From: Oscillospiraceae bacterium
GTDB taxonomy: Bacteria > Bacillota > Clostridia > Saccharofermentanales > Saccharofermentanaceae
Assembly (NCBI GenBank): GCA_900176545.1
Contig: FWXP01000007.1
Coordinates: forward strand, 59,599 to 123,598
Direction of reading: 5' to 3'
DNA length: 64,000 nt
Below the pieces are notes generated by a model. It saw only the letters and a list, made by a program, of their open reading frames with translations, was not told the DNA's origin and ran no database searches. The translations under genes and the position numbers were made by a program. Below, in pieces: positions 43,270-53,000 of this stretch; within the stretch, counting starts at the first letter, position 1; every line of letters begins with the position of its first letter.

Positions 43270-44538
43270 ATGCATATAGACAACAGTATCGCAGTAGCAG
43301 TTCCCGATATCCTCCTTCCCAAGGAAGGCACGGATCTGAAGAAGTGGGCAGTCATCGCCTGCGACCAGTACACATCAGAACCTGACTACTGGCAGAAGAT
43401 AGAGAGCGAAGTAGGAGATGCTCCTTCTACTTTAAGGATAGTACTTCCCGAAGTATACCTTCCCAGAGAAGACGAGGACGGTATCAAGAAGAGGCTTTCA
43501 AATATCGCTTCATCCATCGACGAATACATGACTTCCGGCATATGGGATTCCCCTAAGGAAGGCTTTATAGTCCTTGACAGAAGTACTCCCATCCACCCTT
43601 CTCGCAAGGGTCTCATGCTGGCGGTAGATCTCGAGCAGTACAGCTACGAGCCCGGCAACAAGGAGAAGATCCGCGCTACCGAAGGCACCGTACTTGAGAG
43701 GATCCCTCCCAGAGTAAGGATCAGGGCCAATGCCAAGGTCGAGGTTCCCCACATAATGCTCCTTATCGACGATCCCAAGGATTCCGTCATAGGCATGGCA
43801 TGGGACGAGATGACCGCGAGCGGCGCTTCTCCCTGCTACGACACTGAGCTCATGGCAGGCTCCGGAAGCATCAAGGGATACTTCATTCCCGCATCTTCCG
43901 ACCTTTGCACTGATATAATCGTTGCATTTAAGAAGCTCCTTACAGAGAGCGCTGACGGCATGCTCTTCGCAGTAGGCGACGGCAACCACTCCCTCGCTTC
44001 AGCCAAGGCTCACTGGGACAACATCAAGAAGGGCTTGAGCGACGAAGAGAAGAAGACTCATCCCGCAAGATATGCTCTCGCGGAAGTCGTTAATATCCAC
44101 GACAGGGGACTCGACTTCGAGCCTATCCACAGAGTAGTATTCGGCATCACTCCCGAGAAGTTCATCGAGGAGGCAAAGGAATACTTCAAGGATAACGGTG
44201 TCAGCATCCAGTCCTCACCTGCAGGCGGACAGTGGATCAAGGTCGTAGGAGATATCGACGATACCTATATCGTTCTTTCCAACCCTCCTCATTCACTGAG
44301 CGTAGGTTCCATCCAGGGATTCATCGACAAGATGGGTTATGACGTAGATTACATCCACGGAGAAGACTCCGTAAGAAAGCTCGCAGAGGGCAGCAATACG
44401 GGCATTCTCCTTCCCGACGTGGGCAAGGATTCCTTCTTCGACACCATAAGCGCAGAAGGCGTATTCCCCAGAAAGACATTCTCCATGGGAGAAGCTTTTG
44501 AGAAGAGATTCTACTTTGAGGCTAAGAGGATAGACTGA
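43270..44538 (+). CDS. DUF1015 family protein
   Basis: 422 residues, the full family length. Conserved parts: WAVIACDQYTSEPDYWQKIE, a family hallmark near the N-terminus, VLDRSTPIHPSRKGLMLAVD, then FAVGDGNHSLASAKAHWDN (the GNHRxAxA region) and ALAEVVNIHDRGLDFEPIHR. DUF1015 proteins occur near serine/phosphoglycerate genes in many anaerobes, but no activity is agreed. No signal peptide, so cytoplasmic. The TGATG at the end couples it to the next gene. AAGGGG site before the ATG. Confidence 0.85.
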   Translation: MHIDNSIAVAVPDILLPKEGTDLKKWAVIACDQYTSEPDYWQKIESEVGDAPSTLRIVLPEVYLPREDEDGIKKRLSNIASSIDEYMTSGIWDSPKEGFIVLDRSTPIHPSRKGLMLAVDLEQYSYEPGNKEKIRATEGTVLERIPPRVRIRANAKVEVPHIMLLIDDPKDSVIGMAWDEMTASGASPCYDTELMAGSGSIKGYFIPASSDLCTDIIVAFKKLLTESADGMLFAVGDGNHSLASAKAHWDNIKKGLSDEEKKTHPARYALAEVVNIHDRGLDFEPIHRVVFGITPEKFIEEAKEYFKDNGVSIQSSPAGGQWIKVVGDIDDTYIVLSNPPHSLSVGSIQGFIDKMGYDVDYIHGEDSVRKLAEGSNTGILLPDVGKDSFFDTISAEGVFPRKTFSMGEAFEKRFYFEAKRID

Positions 44539-45620
44539 TGTCAGACAGAAGATCGGTATTGATCGTCGGTGCGGGCCTGTCCGGACTCGTGTGCGGAATG
44601 CGCCTTGCCAAGGCGGGCTTTGACGTAGATATCGTAGAAGAGCTCACATATCCCGGAGGACTCCTGGCATCCAGCCGTATAGGCAAGGAATACCTGGAGC
44701 TTCTCCCTCATCACCTGAGAAAGACCGACAAGGCCCTTCTCTCCCTTGCAAAGGAAGAGGGACTTTCCGTGGACTGGTTCGATTCCCTCTGGTACGGAAG
44801 GGCGTCCAGGAGAAAGGTCGGTTATTTCCCCGGCGGTTTTGCGAGCCTCATAAATATCCTGATCCAGGATATAACGGATAACGGCGGAAGGATCTCATAT
44901 TCCACCACCGTATCGGAGATCTCGTCTTCTTCGGACGAGAACGGCAAGGTTACCTATACCACTTCCTGCGTTCTCAACAATTCCGGAAGCCTCGAGATCG
45001 TAAGCGACTACGTTATCTTCACCGGTTCCTGCCGTTCCTTTGTCAACTGCAGCCACGGCCTTCCCATATCGATCAATTACAGGGATCAGCTCATGAACAT
45101 CACTTACAAGGCCAGCATCAGCATAATGATGGTCCTGAAGAGATGCCCCTCCGAGGTCTACCATCAGAGGTTCGACGCATCTGCTCCCTTCAATCGTATA
45201 GTCAATCACTCCAACGTCTTCGGCACCAGATCCTACGGCGGCAACATCGTGTATCTCGTAGGAACATGCTCCATATCGGATGCGCTCTGGATAGCCTCCG
45301 ACGAGGAGATCATGGATAAGTATTTCTCCGCATTCCACAAGATGTATCCGGTCATTAAGAAGTCGGATATCAAGTCCTGGAGACTTACAAAGAACAGATA
45401 TTCAGTCACAGAGAAATATCCCGACCAGCAGCTCTATTCCCCTGCTCCCGGCATGTTCATCTGCGCCTCCGGACTTATAAAGTACGGAACAGATGAAGTA
45501 CCCGAGAACAGGATGGACGGCATCGTGAGCCTGGCTAACGATATCTGCGAGAAGATAATAAGCAGCACCCGTTCAGAAGAGAATACATCCGTGATCACAC
45601 CGCTGGCAGAAGGTATCTGA
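44538..45620 (+). CDS. FAD-dependent oxidoreductase of the amine oxidase / protoporphyrinogen oxidase type
   Basis: 360 residues, shorter than the ~430 of protoporphyrinogen oxidases. FAD-binding dinucleotide fold at the N-terminus: VLIVGAGLSGLVCGMRLAKA then DIVEELTYPGG. The C-terminal closing motif PAPGMFICASGLIKYGTDEV and NRMDGIVSLANDICEKI is where the family has its second FAD contact. The middle substrate domain holds FPGGFASLINILIQDITDNG. Relatives often sit beside polysaccharide or lipid-linked sugar genes. The substrate is unknown. It overlaps both neighbours' stop/start regions closely (TGATG upstream, 1 nt downstream), so it is co-translated with DUF1015 and DUF2298. Confidence 0.82.
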   Translation: MSDRRSVLIVGAGLSGLVCGMRLAKAGFDVDIVEELTYPGGLLASSRIGKEYLELLPHHLRKTDKALLSLAKEEGLSVDWFDSLWYGRASRRKVGYFPGGFASLINILIQDITDNGGRISYSTTVSEISSSSDENGKVTYTTSCVLNNSGSLEIVSDYVIFTGSCRSFVNCSHGLPISINYRDQLMNITYKASISIMMVLKRCPSEVYHQRFDASAPFNRIVNHSNVFGTRSYGGNIVYLVGTCSISDALWIASDEEIMDKYFSAFHKMYPVIKKSDIKSWRLTKNRYSVTEKYPDQQLYSPAPGMFICASGLIKYGTDEVPENRMDGIVSLANDICEKIISSTRSEENTSVITPLAEGI

Positions 45621-45621
45621 C

Positions 45622-48294
45622 ATGAGCGCTAAGACGGGAAAGGGTGCGGATATAGACGGACAGTTCAAGCTCCTGTTCCTGCTATTGCCCTTAGTAACGA
45701 TACTGGGCCTTGCGTCATTCCTGATGGGACCTTCCAATGCGATCTTACTTTTACGCTGGTATCTTATACTCTTCATGTCGGGCATGATATCTTTCCCTTT
45801 TGCCTGCCGCATATTCGGAGGTCACTGTACGGGAGGATTCTTCCCCGCCAAGATAATGACTCTTCTGGGGACATCCCTTATGGTATGGACCCTTACATAT
45901 CTTAAGATATTCAAGTTCAATACCTTCTTCGTGTTCTTTTCCATAGCAGTGATCGGTGCTCTTTCCTATACGTTCAAGGGTTCCCGCAAAGCACTCATGG
46001 ACAAGATCTCCGAGAAGTACTTTATAGAAAGACTTACTCTGGAAGAGACCGTATTTGCGGCAGTATTCGTGATGCTCTGCTTCTATAAGGGATTCCAGCC
46101 CGATATAAACGGTCAGGAGAAGTTCATGGATTACGGCTTCATCACATCCATGCTCCGTAACCCGTCCCTTCCCGCTGCTGATATGTGGCTGTCGGGATAC
46201 AGCATCAACTACTACTATTTCGGACAGTTCATATATGCACTCCTGATAAAGGTATCCGGGATAAAGCCCGGCATCGGCTATAACCTTGCCATGTGCTCCG
46301 CGATAGCACTCCCTTTCGGCATGTGTTATTCCATAGGAACATATCTTATCGATACGGCAAGAAAGAACGGCATGCGCTGCCCCCGTGCGATAACATATAT
46401 CACGGGACTTCTGACGGGATCTGCCGTCATGATCTTCGGTAATTCCCACTCCTGGTATTACGACCCGGATTCTGTCGGCAACACTTTCCTTAAGTGGATC
46501 GAGAAACATCACGTATTGGGCATAGATCCCGGCGAGACCGATCATTTCTTCTATCCGGACAGCACCAGATATATCGGCTATAACCCCGACTCCTCTCTTA
46601 TCGAAGGCATAGAGAACGGAGCCGACAAGACCATAGAGGAGTTCCCTTTCTACTCCTACCTTATAGGAGACCTTCACGCTCATGTCGTATCTACCGTCAT
46701 AGTGCTCCTTATCATGTGCGTATGCATAGCTTTCGCGGCAAAGATGGCTGACATGACCATGAGTGAGTTCATACCGTCAAAGACGCTGATCCCGCTCCTG
46801 TCCGTAAAGAAGGACAAGCGCAGGGAATTTGTCGTATATAACCTTCTTCGCGTGATAACACCTGAAGTGATACTCATCGGCCTCCTCCTCGGATGCGCTC
46901 AGATGACCAACTACTGGGATTTCCTCATATACTTCATCTTCACTTCCATGACGCTCCTGGTAGTCATGACCATACGTTCCCACCGCTTTGTAACCATAGC
47001 AGGAGGCATCTCCTTCGCGTGCGTTATCTGCGGTATCCTCGGAGTATATCTCGCGGCGGGAAGAAGCCCTGCCCTGCATCTTCTCATGCAGGCAGCAGTC
47101 CTTATACTGGCGGCAGCTACGGCAGTGCTGTTCCCTTGCGCGCTCTCAAGGACATCCTTCGGCATGAGCCTTGTCTTTACGACGGCAACATTGACGGCAC
47201 TTCCCTTCAATCTGCATTTCGACATGATCTCAAACAGCATAGCAAGATGCGTTAATCACTCTTCTCTCTTCCAGCTCTTTATCCTCTGGGGAGTACACGT
47301 CTTGGTTGCTGTCGTCTTTATCGTCGTTACGGTGATAGGAAAGAATACGGTCTATGCCTCTAAGTCAGGCGAGATCTTCGGCATGTCACGAAGATCCGAA
47401 GAGAACATGAACCCTGTCTCGAGATTCGTCTTCGAGCGCAATATCGTCGACGTCTTCGTATGCGGCATGTCTGTCGTAGGCATACTGATGCTCATAGCCC
47501 CCGAGATATTCTATGTAAGGGACATCTACACGGGCGGCTACCTTCGTGCCAACACCATGTTCAAGTTTACATACGCGGGCTTTATAATCCTGTCCGTAGC
47601 AATGACATATGCCATCGCAAGGCTGTACTTCGTAATATCGGCGAAAGGCAAATTCAGCGGCATATGCATGAGGATAGGGATATTCCTTACGATACTTCTC
47701 GTGATCCCCGCACACTACCCGCTCCTTGCCTTAAAGCAAAGATGCGGCGATGACCTCTCCAGGACCAGGTTCAAGACACTGGACGGAACGGCATATACCC
47801 TGGACTTCGCAAGTACCTATACGGGTAACTTCCACTCCGGCAATCTCCTTGAATATATGGATGCCGTCAACTGGTTCAACACAGAGGTGGAAGGTCCTCA
47901 CGTCATAATCGAATCATACGGTGAGAGCTATACCGACTACAACATAGTATCTGCCTATACGGGACTTCAGACTGTATGCGGATGGCAGACTCACGAGTGG
48001 CTCTGGAGATTTCACGGTGTAGTAGATCCGGAGACCGATCTTCTCGTATCCGATCCCGACTACGACGTATGGTCCATATACTTAACCCCCAGGTACAAGG
48101 ATATAGCTACGGTCTATACATCCTCCGATCCTGATGAGATAAGAGATGTCCTTGAAAGATATAACGTGGAATATGTCATTGTCGGATCCATGGAGCGCAA
48201 CAGGTTCCATACGGATAATACGGACCTTATAGCATCCTTCGGTGAGATCGAGTTCGTATCGGGCGATCTTGCTGTTATAAGGATAGATCTTTGA
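45622..48294 (+). CDS. DUF2298 multi-pass membrane protein (YYY family, GT-C-like)
   Basis: 890 residues with about 15 membrane helices. The YYY motif is in GYSINYYYFGQFIYALLIKV, and HSWYYDPDSV, FPFYSYLIGDLHAHV, GCAQMTNYWDFLIYFIFT and GGYLRANTMFKFTYAGF are other family landmarks. A C-terminal extracellular domain (about 720-890) has LDFASTYTGNFHSGNLLEYM and YDVWSIYLTPRYKDIATVYT. The shape resembles GT-C glycosyltransferases that use lipid-linked sugars, and the role is inferred from that. The gene converges on the RluA-type gene and overlaps it by 20 nt. AGAAGG site. Third gene of the coupled run. Confidence 0.9.
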   Translation: MSAKTGKGADIDGQFKLLFLLLPLVTILGLASFLMGPSNAILLLRWYLILFMSGMISFPFACRIFGGHCTGGFFPAKIMTLLGTSLMVWTLTYLKIFKFNTFFVFFSIAVIGALSYTFKGSRKALMDKISEKYFIERLTLEETVFAAVFVMLCFYKGFQPDINGQEKFMDYGFITSMLRNPSLPAADMWLSGYSINYYYFGQFIYALLIKVSGIKPGIGYNLAMCSAIALPFGMCYSIGTYLIDTARKNGMRCPRAITYITGLLTGSAVMIFGNSHSWYYDPDSVGNTFLKWIEKHHVLGIDPGETDHFFYPDSTRYIGYNPDSSLIEGIENGADKTIEEFPFYSYLIGDLHAHVVSTVIVLLIMCVCIAFAAKMADMTMSEFIPSKTLIPLLSVKKDKRREFVVYNLLRVITPEVILIGLLLGCAQMTNYWDFLIYFIFTSMTLLVVMTIRSHRFVTIAGGISFACVICGILGVYLAAGRSPALHLLMQAAVLILAAATAVLFPCALSRTSFGMSLVFTTATLTALPFNLHFDMISNSIARCVNHSSLFQLFILWGVHVLVAVVFIVVTVIGKNTVYASKSGEIFGMSRRSEENMNPVSRFVFERNIVDVFVCGMSVVGILMLIAPEIFYVRDIYTGGYLRANTMFKFTYAGFIILSVAMTYAIARLYFVISAKGKFSGICMRIGIFLTILLVIPAHYPLLALKQRCGDDLSRTRFKTLDGTAYTLDFASTYTGNFHSGNLLEYMDAVNWFNTEVEGPHVIIESYGESYTDYNIVSAYTGLQTVCGWQTHEWLWRFHGVVDPETDLLVSDPDYDVWSIYLTPRYKDIATVYTSSDPDEIRDVLERYNVEYVIVGSMERNRFHTDNTDLIASFGEIEFVSGDLAVIRIDL

Positions 48295-48886
48295 CAGACG
48301 TCTTTATCTCACTGTCAAAAAGATCCCAGGGAGATCCTTCGGGAACTTCTTCAAAGAAGCGCTTCTTCTCGTGAGATATCGGATCTTCATAGACGAGTAC
48401 TGATGCAAAGAGGGAAAGGCTGCACTTAAGACGGCTTCCGTATTTGCCGTCTCCGGCCAGCGGGTGCTTTCTTGAAGCAAACTGTACCCTTATCTGGTGC
48501 GTCCTTCCCGTTATGGGTCTTACAGCTATCAGGGAAATATCTATTTCTTCGTTATATCCCAATACCTTATATACGAGCCTGGCATCCCTTACACCCTGCC
48601 TCATACGCTTCACGGGAAAGCTCTTGTTCTTCCTCCTGTCATGAAGGAGAAGATCGTTCATCTCGCCTTCCTCTTGTTCTATCCTGCCGGCGCATGCTGC
48701 CAGATATATCTTGTGAAAGCTCCCCTGAAGAGCGCTTACATCCTTACTGTTCCTGCTAAGGAGCATAAGACCGCCAACGGGCTTGTCGAGTCTTCCGACA
48801 GGACTCCCGTCCAGTTTCTCGCTGTCCTCGCCCGGATCCTTGAGGTATATCCTTACCCTTTTGTCCTCATATACGATCTTACCCAT
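48275..48886 (-). CDS. Short RluA-type pseudouridine synthase
   Basis: 203 residues, catalytic domain only, no S4 domain. The catalytic aspartate is in GSPVGRLDKPVGGLMLLSRN. Then KIYLAACAGRIEQEEGEMND, RPITGRTHQIRVQFASRKHP and GDGKYGSRLKCSLSLFASVL follow in family order. It is shorter and more compact than the enzyme at 12.1-13.1 kb, closer to the RsuA/RluA small forms, and its RNA target is unknown. It starts 1 nt after the GH32 stop and meets DUF2298 head-on with a 20-nt overlap. Confidence 0.9.
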   Translation of the reverse strand: MGKIVYEDKRVRIYLKDPGEDSEKLDGSPVGRLDKPVGGLMLLSRNSKDVSALQGSFHKIYLAACAGRIEQEEGEMNDLLLHDRRKNKSFPVKRMRQGVRDARLVYKVLGYNEEIDISLIAVRPITGRTHQIRVQFASRKHPLAGDGKYGSRLKCSLSLFASVLVYEDPISHEKKRFFEEVPEGSPWDLFDSEIKTSVKDLSL

Positions 48887-48887
48887 A

Positions 48888-49973
48888 TCAGCATATGTAG
48901 ACGGTTACCGTCTCTCTTCCTCCGTCAATGAAGAGCTCCACTACTCCCACATCCTCCAGGGTCTGTACATCGGGCTCTGAAGCATATGCCTTATCAAATA
49001 TCGTCTTGCCTTCGAACATGACCTTGAGCCGACCGCGGGCGTAGACTACGAACCTGCTCTCCTTCTTCAGGAGTTTGCAGGCTTCCTCTACAGGGAACAT
49101 GGTAAGTTCATCCCTTAAGTTCAGTTCAAGCTGCCTGGGGATAGTAAACGCCCCCACCTGCTTCTGTCCTGCGCCGACTCTCCTGTTCCAGTTATACATC
49201 CAGGCGATAAGTATCCTTCTGCCCTGATGGTCCTCGAATGTCTGGGGAGCATAGAAATCAGGTCCCGTCTCCACGGGGAAGAACGGATCATCTTCATTGT
49301 CAAAGGTGAACTTCTCTCCGTCAAAATCGCCCATAGCAAAGCATACCCTGTGAGGCAGGGATACCATGGAAGAGAACATCAGTACATATCTATCCTCCAG
49401 CGGGAAAAGATCGGGACACTCTATGCAGGATCCGAACTTCGGATCTGACAGCAGCTCACCTACATAATCCCAGTGAAGAAGATCATCAGACTTAAAAAGC
49501 AGGAGCTTTGCGATATTGTATATACCGGCTCCCACTACCATCCTGTAGGAGTCCTTATAACGGAATACCTTCGGATCCCTGAAGTCCTTATTATCGCCAA
49601 GCGGGGACTGCTTTATCACGGGATTGCCTTCGTACTTGGTAAATACCACGCCGTCATCGGACCATGCCACCGACTGCGTCTGCCCAAGTTCCTCCGATAC
49701 GGATGTATAGAACAGGTAGAGCCTTCCGTCCTTGACGATGGCAGAACCCGAGAAGCATCCTCCGGAGTTCTCATAAGGCTGATCCGGAAAGAGGGCTATA
49801 TCCTTCTCCTCCCAGGAGATAAGGTCCTTACTGACCGCGTGTCCCCAGTGCATCTGCCCCCACCTCGGAGCGTAGGGATAATGCTGGAAGAATGCATGGT
49901 ATTCACCATTAAAATATACGAGCCCGTTGGGATCGTTCATCCAGCCTTCTTTGTTTTGGAAGTGATAGAACAC
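48888..49973 (-). CDS. Glycoside hydrolase family 32 (sucrose/fructan hydrolase), shortened
   Basis: 361 residues against ~480-500 for most relatives. The five-blade propeller motifs are intact: EGWMNDPNGLVYFNGEYHAF (nucleophile Asp), CFSGSAIVKDGRL, DFRDPKVFRYKDSYRMVVGA (RDP) and SCIECPDLFPLEDRYVLMFS (EC-x-D acid/base). The C-terminal beta-sandwich is cut to about 60 residues, ending DVGVVELFIDGGRETVTVYI, which matches only the last strands of the usual domain. No signal peptide, so it acts inside the cell on sucrose, sucrose-6-phosphate or small fructans. No sugar transporter is adjacent. Start GTG at 49973 with a GAGGAG site. Confidence 0.9.
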   Translation of the reverse strand: MFYHFQNKEGWMNDPNGLVYFNGEYHAFFQHYPYAPRWGQMHWGHAVSKDLISWEEKDIALFPDQPYENSGGCFSGSAIVKDGRLYLFYTSVSEELGQTQSVAWSDDGVVFTKYEGNPVIKQSPLGDNKDFRDPKVFRYKDSYRMVVGAGIYNIAKLLLFKSDDLLHWDYVGELLSDPKFGSCIECPDLFPLEDRYVLMFSSMVSLPHRVCFAMGDFDGEKFTFDNEDDPFFPVETGPDFYAPQTFEDHQGRRILIAWMYNWNRRVGAGQKQVGAFTIPRQLELNLRDELTMFPVEEACKLLKKESRFVVYARGRLKVMFEGKTIFDKAYASEPDVQTLEDVGVVELFIDGGRETVTVYIC

Positions 49974-50009
49974 GTTTGCTCCTCGCTTTACAGATCTTCT
50001 TATTAAATG

Positions 50010-50043
50010 AAAGAGACGCCGACATTCTGATCAGCGTCTCTTT
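50010..50043 (-). terminator. Terminator of the 1030-residue protein gene
   Basis: Thirteen-base arms AAAGAGACGCCGA (50010-50022) and TCAGCGTCTCTTT (50031-50043), with one G-T pair on the minus strand. A moderately T-rich tail follows. It also lies just ahead of GH32. Confidence 0.8.
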
Positions 50044-50065
50044 GAAACTCAATAACCGTTAATGG

Positions 50066-53000
50066 TCAATTCTCTTCAGGTGCTGCTGTCTCTTCTGCTG
50101 CAGTCTCCTCGGGAGCCTGAGTATCGGCAGGAGCTTCTGAAGTAATATAGGGCACGAGCTCCACATTGGGGTCGAGCATATCTACGGGCGGCAGTATCAA
50201 CTGTGTTCCGGACTGAATGGGAGCAGGGAATGTATCTCTTGTCAGACCGTTATAAGCAAGTACACGATCGATCCTTGCATCGGACTCGTTCTCGATATCG
50301 ATGCCGTAAGCTGTGTGGAAGAGATCCCACCAGGATCTGTATCCAACCTGATCGGAGAATACGAATACACCCATAGGATCGTTAGGACCTGCAGGTGCTG
50401 CCGTGGTCTCTACGGGAAGCGTCGTTGTCTCCTCTGTAACCGTAGTCGTTGTCTCCTCTGTCTCGTCTCCGCCTTCCTTCTTACCGCAGGATCTGACGAT
50501 AGCGGAGATAAGGACTATGAAGATTATGAGACATACTGCAACAAATGCAAGGAACATATATCCGTTGCGGTTGAGCTTCGGGAAACGCTTTCCGCCGCCG
50601 GGTCCTCTGCCGCTGCCACCCATACCTGAAGCAGGAGCTGCGGGCTTCTTGGCGGGACCTGAAGCACCGGGTCTGCTGCCCTGAGGTCTGGGACCGGGAG
50701 CTCCGCCGGGTCTTCTCTGAGCGGGAGCAGCTGCTGCGGCTGCTGTTGCCGTTGTTGCTGCGGCGGCTGCGACAGGTGCTGCGCCCTGATCGTAAGCTGC
50801 TGCCTGAGCACTTGCGTAATCCTCTTCATCGTCGATGCCGAGGATAGCGTTGATCCAATCATTATCTGCTGACGAAGCCTGCTGCTGTTCGGGCTGTGCT
50901 GCCTGACCTGCATATGCTGCGCCTGCATTATCGTCATAGGACTGGTACTGACCGGGCTGATACTGATAGCCGTTGTCGTACTGGGAATATCCGTTGCCTT
51001 CGTTACCGAAAGACTGGTAAGGAGGCTCTGCTGCAGGCTGCTCGGGAGCGGAATATTCGGGAGCAGGAGAAGTGAACTCGGGCTCTGCTGCCGCCATGTT
51101 CTCATTCTCCACATACTGACCGTAAGAGTAGACATCCTCAGTCTGTGTATTGATGGGCTCTTCGGAACTTACGGCATTTACCGGAGTATCGAATGTATTG
51201 CCGTCGAATACGGGCATATCAGGGATATCGCTGCTCTCCTCTGCTGCCTGAGGCTCGTCGGAGAATGTCTCGACGGGATTCTCGAAGGGAAGCTCGAATC
51301 CGGAGGAAGGAGCTTCCTTCTTCTCCTCAGACTCTTCCTTCTTATCTTCCTTCTTCTCCTCTTCAGCCTTGGATACTTCAGGGAAATCAAGTGACAGCTT
51401 ATCATCGTCCTTGAGCTCGGGCTTAGCTGTCTCGATCTCAAAATCGGGAACGGGAATGCCGTCGCTTCCGTCAGACTTCAATTCCTCTTCGGTGGGAGCC
51501 TTGGTGGATCCGTCGTCACCGAATACCAGAGGAACCGCGTTCTGCATCTCGGATCCGTCGCCTACACCGTAGGGATCGAATTCGGCAGATGCCTTTGCTT
51601 CGGTCTCACTGCTGTCAAACGTAATGGCTTCATTGCCTTGAGAGAAAACTATCTCATCAGAGTTGGAAACGGGTTTCTTGTCATCTTCCACTTGCGGTAC
51701 TACCTCGTTGCCTTCGTTGAGCTCCTTAAGAGCAGCCTGAATAATGTCCTCTGATTTAATTGTACTATTAGTACCTGTTTTCTCCAAAGTCTTTAAGATA
51801 TCGAGATTAAGGTTATCGATAGGCTTGGTCTCGGCATTGTCGTCATCGGGAAGGATAACGGGTGTGGAAGATACCGTTTCCATCTGGGGAGCAGCGCTCT
51901 CGGGAGCCTCGGATGCAGCCTCAAAAGGATTGAATCCGCCTGCTACAAAAGGAGATTCCTCGATGATCTCATCTTCCTTCTTCTCTTCCTTCTTGACGGA
52001 ATCCTCAAAGAGATTCTTCATTACTTCCTCAGCGGATACCTCTACCGCAGGCTCGGAGCTTACGGAAGTGTCGAGGAATTCGATAGGTGAAGCGGAATCC
52101 GCGGGCTGGTCCTTTGTAAGCTCGATGCCCTTATCTGCCGATGCCACCTGATTCTCGGAAGGAGCCACGGGGCTCGGGATCTTGTCACCGAACATGATGG
52201 CTGCGGAAGCGGCCGCACCTGCAACACCTGCCTCGGCGGAAGCTGCTGCGTTAAGTCCGCTGGTGAAGCCCGCATCTGCGATAGCTGCAGAAGCGGCACC
52301 TACGACACCGCCCTCGGTAGTGGATTCTATGCTCATGGAAGACATATCTTCTTCCTTATTCTTCTTCCTGAATCCGAAGAGACCCTTCTTATCCTCATTA
52401 GTCACGCTCTCGACAAAGGAGATGGAGAACTGCATGGGAACATTGGGCATCCTTGCGGAAGCCTGTGTGATGATAACGCCTGCGGCATCGCACTGATCCT
52501 CAGCCTCAGCGAGGATACGAAGTATCTCCCTCTGGCCCAGTGCATCGTAGATCTCCTTATTGCAGAGGATGATGCAGTCGTCGGGAGACAATGTAAAGAA
52601 GTTCGACCAGAGAGCATTAGCCGTCTTGGAGGAACAGTAATACATGAAGTCTCCTACCCTGTTGCCCATGCTGTCGATAGGCTCCATGGGGATACCTGCG
52701 TCAGTCAAAGGAAAGAGCGTATCGTCTCTGTATAAAAATGCAAGTCCGGTACCGATGGTTACTGCGAAAGCCTCGGAGTCCCTTACGATAACGCCTGCAA
52801 AATAAGGGGCACGATCGTTATTGTCATTGAGCTTCATCTTGCCTGTGACGTCTACTGCCGTAGCAAGGAAACCCTCGATCATGCCGTCGATCTCTTTACG
52901 TCCGAACTTTACTTCATTACAAGTGCCGCGAAGCTGAGGCTCATAAGGAGGTAAAGTACCTATCTCATACTCGGGGATAGTAGGGTGAGCGAACACGGAA

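Noticed and set aside
50700..51100. Ala/Gln/Tyr-rich stretch as a possible DNA repeat array
   Set aside because: The low complexity is at protein level only. No fixed repeat unit was found in the DNA, and it lies inside one reading frame.
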